Assembly (NCBI GenBank): GCA_016784605.1
Contig: JADHUI010000003.1
Location: 43,426-107,425, forward strand
Length of the DNA: 64,000 bases
Source of the DNA: Fidelibacterota bacterium
GTDB lineage: Bacteria > Fidelibacterota > Marinisomatia > Marinisomatales > UBA1611
Direction of reading: 5' to 3'
Both the position numbers and the translations under genes were made by a program. The notes beneath the pieces are model-generated. The model was given only the letters and a program-made list of their open reading frames with translations, was not told the DNA's origin and did no database searches. Numbering within the stretch: position 1 is the first letter of the stretch; each line of letters starts with the position of its first letter. Shown here piece by piece: positions 1 through 10,033 of this stretch.

Positions 1-1631
1 GGCCTATATTCAAATTTAATGTTACCTGTTTGTTCTGCCGTATTGTTCGCGATTGTATTATTAACCATTTCAAGAACCTGTGGGTTTTTAAAATTGAATA
101 CGGGAACAGGTCCCCAGTCTTCACTGACGGAATTCATATTCTTCACAATTAAATTATTTTCTAGCCTGAGATAATCATTATAATCTGCACCCGAGTAAAA
201 ATTTATTAAATATGTCCCCGTAGAAATTCCATTACTATAATTATGAGTAGTATTATTTATTATAGTACTATTTTTAATAGTTGCAACATCGTAACAGCAG
301 AAAGCAAATCCGGAAACCATTTCATTGTTTTGAATATTGATTTCATCAAATATTAAATGATATTGTTTTTCAATATCAAAATTTGCAGGACCATTTATAG
401 TGTTATGAGTAGATCTGAAAAAATTAATGATATTCTTAACAGTAATATTTTTTATAATTAAACCGGTATTCATATCAATATTAATTACGTTATTGAAATT
501 ATCAGGATCAATTTGAACTTGATTTCTTAAATGAAGATTTTCAATAGAATAATATTTTTCACGTTGCCCTGCAACAATTCCGCGTGTGAATTCTTCATCT
601 AAGGACAGGATAGTAGGATCTTCTACTGAGCCAATTATACTTACGTAGCTTTTTGTATTAAGTGGAAAAAATTCGCCAGAGTTATTTTTGCTAAAGAGGC
701 CGGGGGATAAGTAAATCGTATTGGGATTTGTGGGGTTTTCTTTAATGAGGGTAAGTGCCCAATAAATATTTTGTAATGGCTCATCCTCAATCAGGCCGGA
801 GTTTAGATTATCACCCCAAGGTGCTACATACAGATCATGATCTGCCAGTTCAATTTTGTGGTTTAGCACATCAAAAACTGCCATATCACCCGTTACATAA
901 AATGAGTCTGCATAGGCAATGGTAAAGGTGTCTAAATAAACTTCTGTCAAAGGTTCCCAAGGGTCACCTATATGTAAATCGTTAAAAGCCCCAGAGTGAT
1001 TCAAAAAAACACTACATCTGTTTACTGGGTCAAATTCGGTGCTTGCAGCAACTGAAAATATTCCTCCGCCAAACCATTCGCTAAAATTATGGGTTACAAT
1101 TAAATTGGATAAATATGGAGCAGCATATTCGGTGATATAAATTCCACCGCCAGTTGCACGACCTCCAATAATATAATTATCTCTAATAATACAGTTATTC
1201 AGTGTAGGTGATGAATCTTGAATGAATATACCTCCGCCAGATTTTTTCCCAGAGTTCGTAACATATCCCGAGCCATTTGTAATGGTAAAACCATTTAAAA
1301 TAGCATCACGGGTTTCATCATTGTTGAATGTAACAACAGCACCTTCACGGTTCCCATCTAAGATTGTTTCTTGAATAGTAGAATTTGAAGAATCATATAA
1401 ATAAAAAGATGTTAATAAAATATTTTTTCCATCAAAGTCGATGGTACCCAAATAAGTCCCCGGCCAAACTAGGATTGTGTCACCATGGGTAGATTCATTT
1501 ATAGCTGGCTGAATCCCCACAAAACTACCTGGATTATTTGACCCAACCTCTAAAAGATCGGCTTTTATTCCACCAATAAGAAAAAAGAAAGAAAAAAGGA
1601 TTCTAATTTTATAATAATTGATCATTCTCAT
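1..1631 (-). CDS. Secreted right-handed beta-helix repeat protein (partial, C-terminus beyond the left edge)
   Basis: Open frame on minus strand from ATG at 1631 (MRMINYYKIRILFSFFFLIGGIKADLLEVGSNNPGSFVGIQPAINESTHGDTILVWPGTYLGTIDFDGKNILLTS...), signal peptide then pectate-lyase-like 'IQ.AI..A..GDTI.V.PGTY' start; absent from ORF track because it runs off the window. Confidence 0.75.
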   Translation of the reverse strand, partial: MRMINYYKIRILFSFFFLIGGIKADLLEVGSNNPGSFVGIQPAINESTHGDTILVWPGTYLGTIDFDGKNILLTSFYLYDSSNSTIQETILDGNREGAVVTFNNDETRDAILNGFTITNGSGYVTNSGKKSGGGIFIQDSSPTLNNCIIRDNYIIGGRATGGGIYITEYAAPYLSNLIVTHNFSEWFGGGIFSVAASTEFDPVNRCSVFLNHSGAFNDLHIGDPWEPLTEVYLDTFTIAYADSFYVTGDMAVFDVLNHKIELADHDLYVAPWGDNLNSGLIEDEPLQNIYWALTLIKENPTNPNTIYLSPGLFSKNNSGEFFPLNTKSYVSIIGSVEDPTILSLDEEFTRGIVAGQREKYYSIENLHLRNQVQIDPDNFNNVINIDMNTGLIIKNITVKNIINFFRSTHNTINGPANFDIEKQYHLIFDEINIQNNEMVSGFAFCCYDVATIKNSTIINNTTHNYSNGISTGTYLINFYSGADYNDYLRLENNLIVKNMNSVSEDWGPVPVFNFKNPQVLEMVNNTIANNTAEQTGNIKFEYR

Positions 1632-1643
1632 TTTAGAAAAATA

Positions 1644-3893
1644 CTATTTCAAGTAAAGTAACTTCCCTTTTATCGTTTTTGTTGAAGTGGAAAACCGATA
1701 AAAGTAAATTCCGTTTGGAACATTATTTTGATCTATGTTTTTTCCGTTCCAATGAAAAATATGCTCTCCTTTTTTAAGGGTTCCTCTTTTTATATCCGTA
1801 ATATATTGTCCTGTAATAGAAAATATTTCAAGTGTAATCGTTTCATCTTTTTCAAGGAATATATTTATTTCTACATTAGAGTTAAATGGGTTTGGATATG
1901 CTTGAATCGAATAGTTTTCTTTTTTGGTTTTTTCCTTCGGCTCTCTTTTGTATGGATTCAAAGAAATATAATGAACAGAATTATTCATTGTAATGAGTTC
2001 AGGCTTATAGTCATTGGCAACATCAAAATTATCTGCCAAACGACCCATTCCCGATTCTGTGATTGCTTCAAACCGTATATGATTCAGCCCATTATTATAC
2101 AACTTAAAGTTCATGGGTGAACCATCAACAACTTCCGCACCGACACATTCATCTAAATCATTAAAGGCTCCCAACTCAACTATTTCATTATTGATAGATT
2201 CAATAACAAGGGGCATATAAGATCCCTTTTCTTTATAATTAAAATATCTGGGTGTCGGTGATTCATAGGGTCCCGGAGGATCTTCATTTTCAATAAAAAT
2301 CCATGAAAATATTTCAGGTTCACTCATGGTTACAATTACCATTTCTCCGTAATTAAGCTGAAAACACTCATTCTCAGATCCCTGTGCTTCTGGTGGGCAA
2401 TCTTGTTTTACATAAAATTGTCCATTTCTTCGAGTCATAAACCAATCTTGTGCCTGAATGGATATCATATTTTCTAACACATATTGCGGAAATGCATCTG
2501 AGGGATGTTGGGAATGAGATAGGAAATAATTAATCCAATTTTCACCTTCAGTTAGTTCGATGGGAGTATCCGCGGGAATCTTTGTTCCACTAAAAGGTGT
2601 ATTAAACCATGTAAAATCATTATCGGTGATTTGGATTTTATAGCCATCCACGCTTTTTATTAAATATTCTGACATGCCCCCCCATGAAGTATTGCTCCAG
2701 TCTGTCAGCAAGCTTTCATGATTAACTGAAATATCATCCACAAAAGAAAAAGGGTCATTTAAGTCTGTGAGCCTTGAAAAAGCATTGGCAACGCTTGTTT
2801 CATTGTCATCGGGCAAAATGGGAAAGCCTACCCAATTCCAACCGGTTGTTAGCATTTTTTGTTCAATATCGGGTTGAAATGCAAAATATTCAATTATAAA
2901 TGGTTTCCCTTTGCGAGGCAGATAAACTAAAGCGCCATTTTCTAATAACTCCCACCCGTCATCTGTATCATCTTGTTGGGACATAACTGTTTTATATTCG
3001 TATCCATAAGATGGATTATCAACGTATTTCCAATAAATACTATGCCAATTATCAGGATATTGATGATTATCATTTGATGCTGTTTTTCTATAAGACCAAA
3101 TATCACTACCATTTGTTAAAACCATGTTTTGATTTTCATCTCTCCATTTAAAATCTTGATGTGATAAGGCATTATGAATGCCCCTTAAAATATCCCCAGT
3201 TTCTTCTTCCATAATATTTTTTAAAATCCAGAAAAAATAGAGTTCTGAATCAATGACATGGGCGAAACCTTCGTCCGTATGCCAATCTCCTCCACAACCA
3301 ACATCCGGAAATGTTTGGGGTTGGAAATTATTATCCATCCATTCATCTGTAATTAAAGCTCTTAAAACGTCCTTATCAACTGTGCCATTATGTGCAAATG
3401 AAAAAGTTTGGCCGTTTGGGAGTGTTTGAATAAATGGATGTGGGTTTGGTGGATTTGATTCTCCCTGTTCTGAACCACATCCAGTACTTGCTAATCTTAC
3501 ATGACCAATGGCGCAATTTATTCCATCTGTTGGATCATTCGGTGTGAGAAGACCTCCATACCGCATGACCGCTTTGATATAATTAATATCATAATTATCA
3601 TTATTTGGTGATTCTGAAACACGCCATACCGGATAATGGGGGCCCCCATCAGGCCAATTTACGGTTTCTCCAAATGTACTATTTACATAATATGCAAACC
3701 CGAGCCCATCTTCATGAGTATTATATCCTTGACTAACTAAAGTCCCAAATTGAGAGCGGGCTCGGACATAATTGAATCCAGTTGTAAAGTCAGTGCCATC
3801 TGAGGATATTATCGCCCAAAATCGGCTTGCAAAAAGAATGTTAAAAAAGAAAAATATTACACAAATTGCTTTTTTATTAAAAAATAATTTCAT
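1644..3893 (-). CDS. Secreted class II glutamine amidotransferase-like (Ntn hydrolase) protein with T9SS-type C-terminal sorting domain
   Basis: Signal peptide; GHVRLASTG, FSFAHNGTV, VIDSELYFFWI motifs of class II GATases; C-terminal AYPNPFNSNVEI...GIYFYRFSTSTKTIKGKLLYLK. Confidence 0.75.
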   Translation of the reverse strand: MKLFFNKKAICVIFFFFNILFASRFWAIISSDGTDFTTGFNYVRARSQFGTLVSQGYNTHEDGLGFAYYVNSTFGETVNWPDGGPHYPVWRVSESPNNDNYDINYIKAVMRYGGLLTPNDPTDGINCAIGHVRLASTGCGSEQGESNPPNPHPFIQTLPNGQTFSFAHNGTVDKDVLRALITDEWMDNNFQPQTFPDVGCGGDWHTDEGFAHVIDSELYFFWILKNIMEEETGDILRGIHNALSHQDFKWRDENQNMVLTNGSDIWSYRKTASNDNHQYPDNWHSIYWKYVDNPSYGYEYKTVMSQQDDTDDGWELLENGALVYLPRKGKPFIIEYFAFQPDIEQKMLTTGWNWVGFPILPDDNETSVANAFSRLTDLNDPFSFVDDISVNHESLLTDWSNTSWGGMSEYLIKSVDGYKIQITDNDFTWFNTPFSGTKIPADTPIELTEGENWINYFLSHSQHPSDAFPQYVLENMISIQAQDWFMTRRNGQFYVKQDCPPEAQGSENECFQLNYGEMVIVTMSEPEIFSWIFIENEDPPGPYESPTPRYFNYKEKGSYMPLVIESINNEIVELGAFNDLDECVGAEVVDGSPMNFKLYNNGLNHIRFEAITESGMGRLADNFDVANDYKPELITMNNSVHYISLNPYKREPKEKTKKENYSIQAYPNPFNSNVEINIFLEKDETITLEIFSITGQYITDIKRGTLKKGEHIFHWNGKNIDQNNVPNGIYFYRFSTSTKTIKGKLLYLK

Positions 3894-3983
3894 CGAAAAT
3901 CCGCTTCAATAATATGCTTATCGTAAATAATTAGTGAATCAATGTAAGCCCCACTCAATTAATCAATCAATAAAATTTATAGA

Positions 3984-5237
3984 TTATTTCAATTTTTCCA
4001 GAATTTCTGTCTGCAATACAGTTTCCTGATTTCCTTCTTTTAATTTTTTTATGACAACTGTTTTATTCTGAATTTCATTTTCTCCAAGAATAAAAGCATA
4101 GGTTGCTCCTGACCGATTTGCTTCACGCATTTGTGCTTTCATGCTTCTACGAAGTGTCTCCATTTTTACGCTTTTTCCAGCTTGTCGCAATTGGTTTGCT
4201 AAATCAATAGAGACAGAAAGCACACTTTCATCTAAACAAACCATATAAATATCTGTAGAATCGTAAGATTCAAATGGGGTTTCTGCTTCAAGTGCTAATA
4301 ATATGCGTTCCATTCCAGCCGCAAAACCAATAGCCGGCGTTGCTTTTCCCCCAAGAGTTTCAACTAATTTATCATATCGACCGCCACCCAAAAGAGCATC
4401 CTGAGCGCCAAGAGCAGATGAAGTAATTTCAAAAGTAGTTCGAGTGTAATAATCTAATCCACGGACCATAGTTGGGTCACATGTAAATGGAATATTTAAT
4501 TGGTTTAAAAATGATTGTACAGAATTAAAATGTGCCTGATCTTCATGGGTAAGAAAATCTGTAATGTTTGGAGCATTTTTTATAATGTCAATTTCATGAG
4601 GTACTTTTGTATCTAATATTCGAAGCGGATTATTTTCAAATCGTTTTTGACTTGTTTCGGATAATTCATTTAAAAATGGTCGTAAATAATCCTGTAAAGC
4701 ATTTCTGTACTGTGCGCGACATTCAGGCGAACCTATACTATTGAGTTTTAGATTTAAGTTTGTTAATCCTAATTGTGTTAATAATGAATATGCCAGAGAT
4801 ATAACTTCAGCATCTTGCTCGGGGTGTGGGGAGCCGAAGGCTTCTATTCCGTATTGATGAAATTGTCTTTGTCGTCCTTTTTGGGGACGTTCTCGTCGGA
4901 AAAGGGGTCCAATATAAAACAATCTTTGCAATGGCGATAGTCCGCCTAAATTATGTTGAATAAACGATCGAACAACCGGTGCAGTTAATTCAGGCCGAAG
5001 AGTTAGGCTTGTATTATCTCGATCTTCCCAACTATACATTTCTTTAGATACAATATCGGTATCTTCCCCAACACTTCGCGAGAATAAACCTGTTTTTTCA
5101 AAGATGGGTGTTCTTATTTCTTCGTATCCAAACTGATGAGTTATTTTTCTAATGGTTGATTCTAATTGTTGCCACTTTTTTGAATCTTCGGGCAAAATAT
5201 CATGTGTTCCTTTGATGGAACGGATGATATTACTCAT
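3984..5237 (-). CDS. hisS: Histidyl-tRNA synthetase (start at MSNIIRSIKGTHDILPEDS rather than the longer ORF)
   Basis: GTHDILP N-terminus, class II aaRS motifs, LTLRPELTAPVVR, GLDYYTRTTFEI. Confidence 0.95.
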   Translation of the reverse strand: MSNIIRSIKGTHDILPEDSKKWQQLESTIRKITHQFGYEEIRTPIFEKTGLFSRSVGEDTDIVSKEMYSWEDRDNTSLTLRPELTAPVVRSFIQHNLGGLSPLQRLFYIGPLFRRERPQKGRQRQFHQYGIEAFGSPHPEQDAEVISLAYSLLTQLGLTNLNLKLNSIGSPECRAQYRNALQDYLRPFLNELSETSQKRFENNPLRILDTKVPHEIDIIKNAPNITDFLTHEDQAHFNSVQSFLNQLNIPFTCDPTMVRGLDYYTRTTFEITSSALGAQDALLGGGRYDKLVETLGGKATPAIGFAAGMERILLALEAETPFESYDSTDIYMVCLDESVLSVSIDLANQLRQAGKSVKMETLRRSMKAQMREANRSGATYAFILGENEIQNKTVVIKKLKEGNQETVLQTEILEKLK

Positions 5238-5568
5238 TCTTTGAACCTGTAATGCTTTCCACAAGTAACGCCGCTTTTTCTTTTAATTCTTCTGGGACAA
5301 ATATTCGCGTTACACCGGGCATCGATGTACCTTCAATACTGAAAGTTGTGGATAGAACATCTGACTTTATGAAGTATGGTATCTTTTCTTTAGTCAATAT
5401 TTCACCCGCCATTTCAGCAAAAACAATCCCATCGAAGGGAGCAAGGGATTCCCATTTAATATTTTCTAATGGCAAATCTAAAGCCATTGCATCGACTAAT
5501 GTAACTTTGCAGTCGGCGCACTGAGTGATGTGTGTTTTATATTCGGATTTACATTCTGGACAGATCAT
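5230..5568 (-). CDS. Small zinc-ribbon protein with putative signal-transducing (DUF2007-like) domain
   Basis: N-terminal CPEC...CADC; IPYFIKSDVL....GVTRIFVPEE. Confidence 0.5.
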   Translation of the reverse strand: MICPECKSEYKTHITQCADCKVTLVDAMALDLPLENIKWESLAPFDGIVFAEMAGEILTKEKIPYFIKSDVLSTTFSIEGTSMPGVTRIFVPEELKEKAALLVESITGSKNE

Positions 5569-5629
5569 TTTAACCTCATATTTAGACTATGAATTTCTTA
5601 CTTCTTACACTTAGAATGTTAGACAATTT

Positions 5630-6304
5630 TTATGTATGTGTTACTGAGCACGTTTTTCGCCAATTTTTATACCACTTAGCAAACTTAAACCAGTTCCAAT
5701 AGGAATCAATTTCCATGGCGGCAAAAACTTTTCTTTGATAATCCAAAGCTTGATCAGCTGTCATACGGTATGTTCTTTTAGGCTCTCCATGTAAACCATT
5801 AATGACTAACCACTGTCCCTTTACATAAACGAGTGTATGTTTGGACGCATTTTCTTGGTTTGGGCTTAGTAAATACACGTGGATCAAATCTTCCACTCCG
5901 GCTAATTTCCGTCGCCAGTTAACGGCAAGAACAGGTGTCGTAAGTGTAACACGTGTCATGGGGGTGAATAACACATTTACAATTTTCCAAGATTCATTTG
6001 AGCTGATTTCCCCATCTTCAGCATGAGCAATCATATTTTTTATATTTTGTATTTTAACCGGGACGATAAAATCAACATCAGGTTCAATCTCTCGCCGTAA
6101 AACAATTTTGTCACCAATATGATCAACCGTAAAAGATTCTCCCGTCTCTTCTACCTGCACACCAATTTTATTAAATACACCATTAAAATAATGAACTATT
6201 TCTTCAGTCTGAAAAATGTTTCGCCATGCATCCAATGACGACACATTTGATTGCGGAAATAATACATTTACGAGTAATGTGAGAGTAAAGAATAGTTGTT
6301 TCAT
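5630..6304 (-). CDS. Secreted hypothetical protein (likely start MKQLFFTLTLL)
   Basis: Long ORF with signal peptide at internal Met. Confidence 0.5.
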   Translation of the reverse strand: MKQLFFTLTLLVNVLFPQSNVSSLDAWRNIFQTEEIVHYFNGVFNKIGVQVEETGESFTVDHIGDKIVLRREIEPDVDFIVPVKIQNIKNMIAHAEDGEISSNESWKIVNVLFTPMTRVTLTTPVLAVNWRRKLAGVEDLIHVYLLSPNQENASKHTLVYVKGQWLVINGLHGEPKRTYRMTADQALDYQRKVFAAMEIDSYWNWFKFAKWYKNWRKTCSVTHT

Positions 6305-6369
6305 GATAAGTATCCCTTTGTATTTCTCGAATTTGGGGGATTTAGACAAATAAGTCAAACAGGTCTATC

Positions 6370-7650
6370 ATGATAAGTTTATGTAGATGCGAAAAGCGAA
6401 ATAGATGTAAATTTGACGAAATAGCTAGGGTGAGTCAGGTGGCCAAATATTATATCTTTATTATTATATTTATATCTTTTTCGTGTGGTGATTTAATTGA
6501 ACCGGTCGAAACTTTCCAGGAATATATTGATTGGCCATCTTTAGCAGAATCTTCCTGGCCTATTATGCATGGAGATGCCCAACATACAGGCAGAAGTTCA
6601 TTTGTAGGCCCCCGTTTAGAAAGTGTCCACCTTACGGTTCAAACACCCTTTTATTTAGAGTCTTCACCCACAATTGATGAAGAAGGAAATCTCTATTTTA
6701 CCACATCAACTGATTCTTCCTTTTTGTATAAAACAACTCCCACAGGTGAACGCATTTGGAGATATTTCTTAAAAGCAGGATCATCGGGAAATGTATCATC
6801 TCCCACAGTATCATCCTTAGGAACCTGTTATGTTTCCGATGGGACACATATTTATTCCATCACCCTAGCAGGAGAATTGAATTGGCAATATCTATCTGAA
6901 ACGAATACAACGGCTATTTCGCTGGATAAAGAAGGAAATCTCTATTATATACAAGGAGAAAGAAATACGAATAATAACCTTGTTTCACTTACACCCGATG
7001 GAGCTTTAAGATGGTCTTTATCTGTTCCCGGAGATTTTAGAATTAGTACGGATCCTTTTACCTTTTCAACAGAAGGAGATCAATTCTATGTTTCGGGGAA
7101 TGATTCATTATATGCCATTTCTCCTTCTGGAACAATGGTATGGGCTTATGATGCCATTGGATGGATTTATACAATTGTGGATAATGATGATAATGTGTAT
7201 TTCTTTCATCATGCATTTAACCAGTTTATTTCTGTGAATAAAGAAGGTAACCTTAATTGGTCTATTCATTTAGCGGACTATGGAATAACAAGTCCGAATC
7301 ATAGTTTACTTCCTACCATTACTAAAGATGGCATTATACCCATTATTGGTTTTACATCTCCAGGGAATAAAATGCTTCTCGTGACATTAGATGGAGAAAC
7401 CGTCACAGAAGTTATACTCGATGAAGTTGTGAGCACTCATTTAGTGTCTGATAGTGAAAGTCATGTGTATTTTGGAACATCCATTGGACATGTCATAAAA
7501 ATGTCATCATCTGGGAGCATACTCCAAACAATGTCTCTTTCTGATTCACTCATATTAATACCAGATAATTCTCCATCTATATCCTCTGACGGAACAATGT
7601 ATTTATCTATTTATGATAATCCTTTTACTCAAATTGTAGGCGTTCAGTAA
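6370..7650 (+). CDS. PQQ-like beta-propeller repeat lipoprotein (true start may be downstream)
   Basis: Lipobox-like ISFSCGDL; WPIMHGDAQHTGRSS; repeated G.L.W/ G.I.Y propeller blades. Confidence 0.65.
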   Translation: MISLCRCEKRNRCKFDEIARVSQVAKYYIFIIIFISFSCGDLIEPVETFQEYIDWPSLAESSWPIMHGDAQHTGRSSFVGPRLESVHLTVQTPFYLESSPTIDEEGNLYFTTSTDSSFLYKTTPTGERIWRYFLKAGSSGNVSSPTVSSLGTCYVSDGTHIYSITLAGELNWQYLSETNTTAISLDKEGNLYYIQGERNTNNNLVSLTPDGALRWSLSVPGDFRISTDPFTFSTEGDQFYVSGNDSLYAISPSGTMVWAYDAIGWIYTIVDNDDNVYFFHHAFNQFISVNKEGNLNWSIHLADYGITSPNHSLLPTITKDGIIPIIGFTSPGNKMLLVTLDGETVTEVILDEVVSTHLVSDSESHVYFGTSIGHVIKMSSSGSILQTMSLSDSLILIPDNSPSISSDGTMYLSIYDNPFTQIVGVQ

Positions 7651-7673
7651 TACGTAATTATCATTTCTAGGAC

Positions 7674-8909
7674 TTGGTGTCAATCAGGAAACTCGGTATC
7701 TTTAAGACTATGAAATTTCTAAGAATTTTAATACTTCCTATGCTTCTTATTTCTGGCTTATTGAGCCAGACGGGAACGAGAGACTATGAGGATGAACTAA
7801 AATACCAAACGCGGGCAATCAATCAATTAAAAACAGAAATTGATAGACTTCATTCAAAAATTCGTTCGACGGATAAAAAAATGGAAACAGCTGCGTCTAG
7901 ATTAAGCAATTTGGATGAAGAATTAGCTCTAATTAATCAACTAATCAATCAGCTTAAAGATCAAGAAAAGAGAACAAGGGCAAAAATTGATATTACCAAA
8001 AAAGATATTGATGCAAGTGAGGTGGAATTAAAAAATCTTAGAGAAAGATACGCAAAACGGATTCAAAGTACCTATAAGAGAGGGCAACTTTCGAGTTTGG
8101 AAAAAGTGTTTAGTTCGGCTACATGGCGACAAGCAGTCTATCGTTCCGAGTATTTAGATATTATTTCTGATATTGAAACGAAGATGGCAAAACGAATCAA
8201 TACGCTCATTATCAATATCAGTCGACAGAAGTTAGAATTAGAAATTGCTCTTCGAGAAAATTTAAAATTAACGCGAGAAAAAGAATCACAGCATAAACGA
8301 GTACGTGATACAAAAATAAGGCGCAAAAAAGAACTTTATAGTCTTAAAAAAGACAAAAAAGCTTTGGCCAGTTATATTGAAGAAAAAAGGGCTGGACTCA
8401 AACAGATGGAAACGCTCATCAAAACCATCCTAGAGGATAAAGCCCGATTTGAGAGGGAAGAGCGTATTCGTCGTCAGCAGCAAGTGTTAAAAACTAAAGA
8501 ATTCAAAAAACTAAAAACGCGATTACCCTGGCCGGCAGAAGGTCGAATTATTGCAAAATTTGGTCGTCAATGGAATCCAAAATTAAAAACGACAACAGAA
8601 AATCCAGGGATTGATATTAAAGGGAAACCTGGATCACCCATTCGTCCAGTCATGAATGGCGTTGTAACCACCATTACTTATATACGCGGATATGGTACCA
8701 CCATAATTATTGACCATGGAAGTGGTTTTTATTCCGTGTATTCCCATGTTACCAATATCCAAACGCATGTGGATAGTGAGGTACGAACAGGAGATGTGAT
8801 TGCTTATATGGGCGATTCTGGATCCATCAATGGGTCAAAACTGCATTTTGAAATTTGGGGAAAAGGTCAAAAATTAGATCCGGAAAAATGGTTGGCGAAG
8901 AAAAAGTAA
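7674..8909 (+). CDS. EnvC-like murein hydrolase activator, coiled coil plus M23 peptidase domain
   Basis: N-terminal coiled coil, C-terminal PGIDIKGKPGSPIRPVMNGVV...HGSGFYSVYSH...LHFEIW. Confidence 0.85.
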   Translation: MVSIRKLGIFKTMKFLRILILPMLLISGLLSQTGTRDYEDELKYQTRAINQLKTEIDRLHSKIRSTDKKMETAASRLSNLDEELALINQLINQLKDQEKRTRAKIDITKKDIDASEVELKNLRERYAKRIQSTYKRGQLSSLEKVFSSATWRQAVYRSEYLDIISDIETKMAKRINTLIINISRQKLELEIALRENLKLTREKESQHKRVRDTKIRRKKELYSLKKDKKALASYIEEKRAGLKQMETLIKTILEDKARFEREERIRRQQQVLKTKEFKKLKTRLPWPAEGRIIAKFGRQWNPKLKTTTENPGIDIKGKPGSPIRPVMNGVVTTITYIRGYGTTIIIDHGSGFYSVYSHVTNIQTHVDSEVRTGDVIAYMGDSGSINGSKLHFEIWGKGQKLDPEKWLAKKK

Positions 8910-10033
8910 TTCCATCCATTCCCCAATATCAAACTAAAGTTTGGAGTCAATTAACTAAAATTGCCCAATCGGGATTGGTTGGAAATGGATATATTTTTTC
9001 TGGACCAACGGGTTGCGGAAAAGAAGGGCTCGCCCTTTTATTTTCCCAATATTTAAATTGTGAAAACCAATCAAATGATGTGTGCGGATCTTGCCCATCT
9101 TGCTTTCGATTTCAGGGATTGCAAAATGAAAACCTGAAACTGGTAGTTCCTCTTCCTGCGCCTAAAACAAAATCGTCTAATGGGGAAGAAAATGCATCAA
9201 TGAGTAAAGGGGATTTAGATTTATTAACAGAATCTATTCAACTTAAATCAAATGATCCATTTTATAAAATTTGTATTCCAAGAGCTTCGAGAATATTAAT
9301 TCAAACTATCCGAGACCTTAGAAAATCACTGTACTTTAAGGGGAGCAATACCGGACGTAAGGTGGTCGCTATTTTTGATGCACATTTGTTATCTGTCGGG
9401 CAAGGAGAAGCGGCAAATGCCTTACTGAAAATTTTAGAAGAACCGCCTGAAAATACGACACTCATTTTAGTGACAGACCACCAATCTTTATTATTACCAA
9501 CAATTTTATCTCGATGCCAATTGATTCAATTTCCACCCTTATCTGATGACCATGTAAATCAATGGCTGGAGAGTCAAGGCGAATCTAAAAATACCGCTTA
9601 TATTTCAGGATTAAGCCAAGGGAATATTCATAGAGCGCGAAAATTGCAAAATCAATCTTTGACGGATGTTACAGTCCAAATTGAATCATTTATTGACCAA
9701 ATTAGTTCGACAGAACCAAATGTTTGGCGAAAATTCACACAAGATTATGGACGTTTAGCTTTTCAAAAACCTGATGAACTCAAATTTCAATTTCAAATGG
9801 CATCTTTATGGATTCATGGAGCTTATCATTTAAGGAAAAAATTATCCTTATCCATTCATGAAACCGTTTTAAAACAAGGAATGGAAACGTTCAATGAAAA
9901 ATTTCCTAAAAGTGATTTACAAGGCATTGTTTTATTACTGGATAGAGTCATAGAATCCATGGCAATGAATTTTCATATGCCATTAATTTTGATCAACTTA
10001 TTATTGGATATTCAAGAGAAATTAAACGAATGA
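8888..10033 (+). CDS. holB: DNA polymerase III delta' subunit (start at MVGEEKVIPSIPQYQ)
   Basis: P-loop FSGPTGCGKEGLA, zinc-binding C..C..C region, ALLKILEEPPENT. Confidence 0.85.
   Translation: MVGEEKVIPSIPQYQTKVWSQLTKIAQSGLVGNGYIFSGPTGCGKEGLALLFSQYLNCENQSNDVCGSCPSCFRFQGLQNENLKLVVPLPAPKTKSSNGEENASMSKGDLDLLTESIQLKSNDPFYKICIPRASRILIQTIRDLRKSLYFKGSNTGRKVVAIFDAHLLSVGQGEAANALLKILEEPPENTTLILVTDHQSLLLPTILSRCQLIQFPPLSDDHVNQWLESQGESKNTAYISGLSQGNIHRARKLQNQSLTDVTVQIESFIDQISSTEPNVWRKFTQDYGRLAFQKPDELKFQFQMASLWIHGAYHLRKKLSLSIHETVLKQGMETFNEKFPKSDLQGIVLLLDRVIESMAMNFHMPLILINLLLDIQEKLNE

Noticed and set aside
1728-2120. 130-aa plus-strand ORF from the track
   Set aside because: Antisense to the secreted amidotransferase gene, with low-complexity composition and no family signature. 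Same reasoning applies to most short antisense ORFs (e.g. 12422..12670, 19931..20119, 33938..34159, 60848..61069).
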